Shown: piece by piece, positions 62,286 through 64,000 of the stretch
Position numbering within the stretch: position 1 is the first letter of the stretch
How the letters are laid out: every line of letters begins with the position of its first letter
Assembly: GCA_013297865.1 (NCBI GenBank)
Contig: JAAFIP010000003.1
Location: 175,791-239,790 of the forward strand
DNA length: 64,000 nt
Reading direction: 5' to 3'
Source of the DNA: Polaromonas sp.
GTDB taxonomy: Bacteria > Pseudomonadota > Gammaproteobacteria > Burkholderiales > Burkholderiaceae_C
Notes under the pieces: generated by a model
The model's database searches: none
What the model was told of the DNA's origin: nothing
What the model saw: only the letters and a program-made list of their open reading frames with translations
Program-made: the position numbers and the translations under genes

Positions 62286-62966
62286 TCACCACATCAACTG
62301 GTCTCCATTGGCATGGCGAAACTGTCCTGAGGTGGCTAAAGTCAACTCGTCCATGCGTGCAATCAGGCCCTTGGCCGCGTCTTGAGGCTGGATGTAGTTG
62401 AAATTGCCCGGGTAATCTTTGGTCAAGTCGGTGGCCACCATGCCCGGGTGCAGCGCCACCACCGCAATGCCGCGCTTGCTCAGGTCGTGGTGCAGGTTGA
62501 GGGTCACCATATTGGCCCCAGCCTTGGACACGCGATAGGCATACATCTGTCCTGAGCTGTTGTCACCCAGCGAGCCCACCCGGCTGGTGACCACACCCAC
62601 TTTGGCGTTGGCCGCCATATACGGCATGCTGGCCTCGATGACGCGCAAAGGCCCCAGGGTGTTGATCTCAAACTGGCGTCGCATGTCGTCGTAGTCGATC
62701 TTGCCCAGTTCGTCCAGACCCAACACGCCTGCTACATGCAGCACCCAGTCGAGCTTGGTTTTACGGCGGCCAAGCTCTTGCGCCATGCGGGCCACTGCCT
62801 TCGCATCCGTCACATCGATGCCGCCAATTGTCTCCACCCCACCCTCGGTGTAGGGCTCGGTCGTGCCCATACACACTGCAATCACATGGTCACCGCGCGC
62901 CTGCAGCTGCAGGCATATGGCATTGGCAATGCCGCGGTCTGCGCCAACTACAAGAATATTTTTCAT
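62286..62966 (-). CDS. isoH: Short-chain dehydrogenase IsoH-type (HGMB dehydrogenase)
   Basis: The 226-residue SDR has the NAD-binding motif ILVVGADRGIANAI, a conserved Ser in VGVVTSRVGSLGD and the catalytic YxxxK in YAYRVSKAGANMV. IsoH of known isoprene degraders oxidises the glutathionyl alcohol HGMB to the aldehyde and acid with NAD+. It starts 18 bp after the isoG stop, so the genes are co-transcribed. Confidence 0.9.
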   Translation of the reverse strand: MKNILVVGADRGIANAICLQLQARGDHVIAVCMGTTEPYTEGGVETIGGIDVTDAKAVARMAQELGRRKTKLDWVLHVAGVLGLDELGKIDYDDMRRQFEINTLGPLRVIEASMPYMAANAKVGVVTSRVGSLGDNSSGQMYAYRVSKAGANMVTLNLHHDLSKRGIAVVALHPGMVATDLTKDYPGNFNYIQPQDAAKGLIARMDELTLATSGQFRHANGDQLMW

Positions 62967-62984
62967 GGGTATGCTGGTTTGTTT

Positions 62985-64000
62985 TTATGCAGGCACGGCC
63001 TGTACTTCGCTGCCAATGATTTTGTTGGCTCGCAACTGTTCAATCTTGCTGTCGCTGTAGCCCAGCTCACGCAGGATTTCGTCGTTATGCTCACCTAGCA
63101 GGGGTGCGCCGAAGCGCACGCCTGCAGGCGTACCGCCAAAGCGTGCGGGTGGCCGCGCCTGGCGCAGTGGGCCTGCCGCATGGTGCTGGTACTGCACGAT
63201 GGTGCCCGAGGCCAGCACCTGTGGGTGCTTGATAACGTCATTGCGGGTCAACGCAGGGGCGCAGGGCACATCCTGGGCTTCCAGCCGCTGCATCCATTCA
63301 CCCGTCGTGCGGGTTTTGATCACTTCCTGTGTCAGTACCAGGCGCTCATTGACATGCTTGTCGCGCGCGCTGGGCGTGGCAAAGCGCTCATCGGCCAACC
63401 ATTCGGGTTTTTCCAGTGCCTTGGTCAGGCCGACCCATTCTTTGTTGCTCATCACCGCCACGGTCATGTAGCCGTCTAGGGTTTCATAGATCAGGTCGAT
63501 GAAACTGGCGGCTTCCTGGTTGCTCACCACTTTGTCAGGGTAGGTCTGCGCGCCCATATCCGAAGCCCACAGGAAATACAGCACCGAATCGAGCATCGAG
63601 ACACGCAGGTGCTGCCCTTTGCCGGTTCTGAATTTGGAGACCAGGGCAGCAGAGATGGACTGGGCGATCGTGACGGCTGCCAGTTTGTCGGGCAGCACAG
63701 TACGGATCAGGCGCGGGCGCTCGGAGTCTGCGCCTGCCTGCACCGTGGTGAGGCCCGACACCGCCTGAATAATCGGGTCATACACGGGCTTGCCCACCCA
63801 GGGTCCTTCGTCACCAAAGCCACTGACCGAGGTGTAAATGATCTGCGGCGCGACCGCGCGGATGTCTGCCTCGCCCACACCCAGCCGGTCCACTACGCCG
63901 GGACGGAAGTTCTGTAAAAACACATCAGCGTTTTTCGCCAGGTCGCGCACAATCTCGCGGCCCTGGGACTGCTTCATATCCACCGTAATGGAGCGCTTGT
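62985..64000 (-). CDS. isoG: CoA-transferase IsoG-type (CaiB/BaiF), 5' end beyond window
   Basis: The visible 338 C-terminal codons run open to the right edge; the frame reads KRSITVDMKQSQGREIV at the boundary, an internal region of the family, so the start lies outside. Class III CoA-transferase features are FLQNFRPGVVDRLGVG, YTSVSGFGDEGPW, DPIIQAVSGL and GKGQHLRVSMLDSVLYF with the catalytic Asp. IsoG is thought to add or move CoA on the glutathionyl acid before glutathione removal. First visible gene of the operon; promoter and any regulator lie beyond the window. Confidence 0.9.
   Translation of the reverse strand, partial: KRSITVDMKQSQGREIVRDLAKNADVFLQNFRPGVVDRLGVGEADIRAVAPQIIYTSVSGFGDEGPWVGKPVYDPIIQAVSGLTTVQAGADSERPRLIRTVLPDKLAAVTIAQSISAALVSKFRTGKGQHLRVSMLDSVLYFLWASDMGAQTYPDKVVSNQEAASFIDLIYETLDGYMTVAVMSNKEWVGLTKALEKPEWLADERFATPSARDKHVNERLVLTQEVIKTRTTGEWMQRLEAQDVPCAPALTRNDVIKHPQVLASGTIVQYQHHAAGPLRQARPPARFGGTPAGVRFGAPLLGEHNDEILRELGYSDSKIEQLRANKIIGSEVQAVPA

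Overview
The window looks like a chromosomal segment of a betaproteobacterium, most likely a member of the Comamonadaceae (Burkholderiales). The reasons are the pyruvate dehydrogenase operon in which both E2 and E3 carry lipoyl domains, the Ala/Pro/Lys-rich N-terminal extension of RpoD, GC-rich codon use from about 7.4 kb onward, and core genes of that group (folD, nnr, cysB, ispDF, mfd, serB, rnhA, gloB, mltD, dnaG, rpoD, miaA). No rRNA, tRNA, CRISPR array or transposase gene was seen. These assignments come from reading motifs, not from database searches.

Region 1 (1-7.4 kb) is accessory-looking and visibly less GC-rich. It holds a truncated repeat lipoprotein running off the left edge, a divergent LuxR-type response regulator with a hybrid histidine kinase, a double DUF1566 lipoprotein, a decayed GIY-YIG nuclease gene and a small lipoprotein whose start lies on the pseudogene. 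Region 2 (7.4-14.4 kb, minus strand) is the pyruvate dehydrogenase operon aceE-aceF-(HslV-like Ntn hydrolase)-lpdA. A PAS sensor kinase/FixJ-type regulator pair is divergent to it. Region 3 (18-54.7 kb) is mostly housekeeping: folate, NAD(P)HX repair, sulfur regulation, isoprenoid precursors, transcription-coupled repair, serine synthesis, an RND efflux pair, RNase H, glyoxalase II, a lytic transglycosylase, primase, sigma-70, an MFS exporter, tRNA modification, an AttEFGH-like ABC system, a semialdehyde dehydrogenase, a nuclease and a sugar kinase.

Region 4 (55.6 kb to the right edge, minus strand) is the most distinctive part. It is an isoprene degradation operon read isoG-isoH-isoI-isoJ-aldH-isoA-isoB-isoC-isoD-isoE. 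The four-component diiron monooxygenase (hydroxylase IsoABE, Rieske ferredoxin IsoC, coupling protein IsoD) would epoxidise isoprene. The glutathione transferases IsoI/IsoJ, dehydrogenase IsoH, AldH and CoA-transferase IsoG would process the epoxide. The NADH reductase gene isoF, expected after isoE, is absent; an intrinsic terminator and a convergent sugar-kinase gene occupy its place.

The window is also peppered with a 48-bp dispersed repeat (about a dozen copies). Several copies sit in frame inside lpdA, aceF, an ABC permease, miaA and nnr. Intergenic copies in that orientation carry a TAG stop that the three complete coding copies have as CAG. Two longer palindromic elements built on a GGACGC-rich arm, one with a tandemly expanded 17-mer, and a double-hairpin inverted repeat upstream of rpoD complete the repeat landscape.
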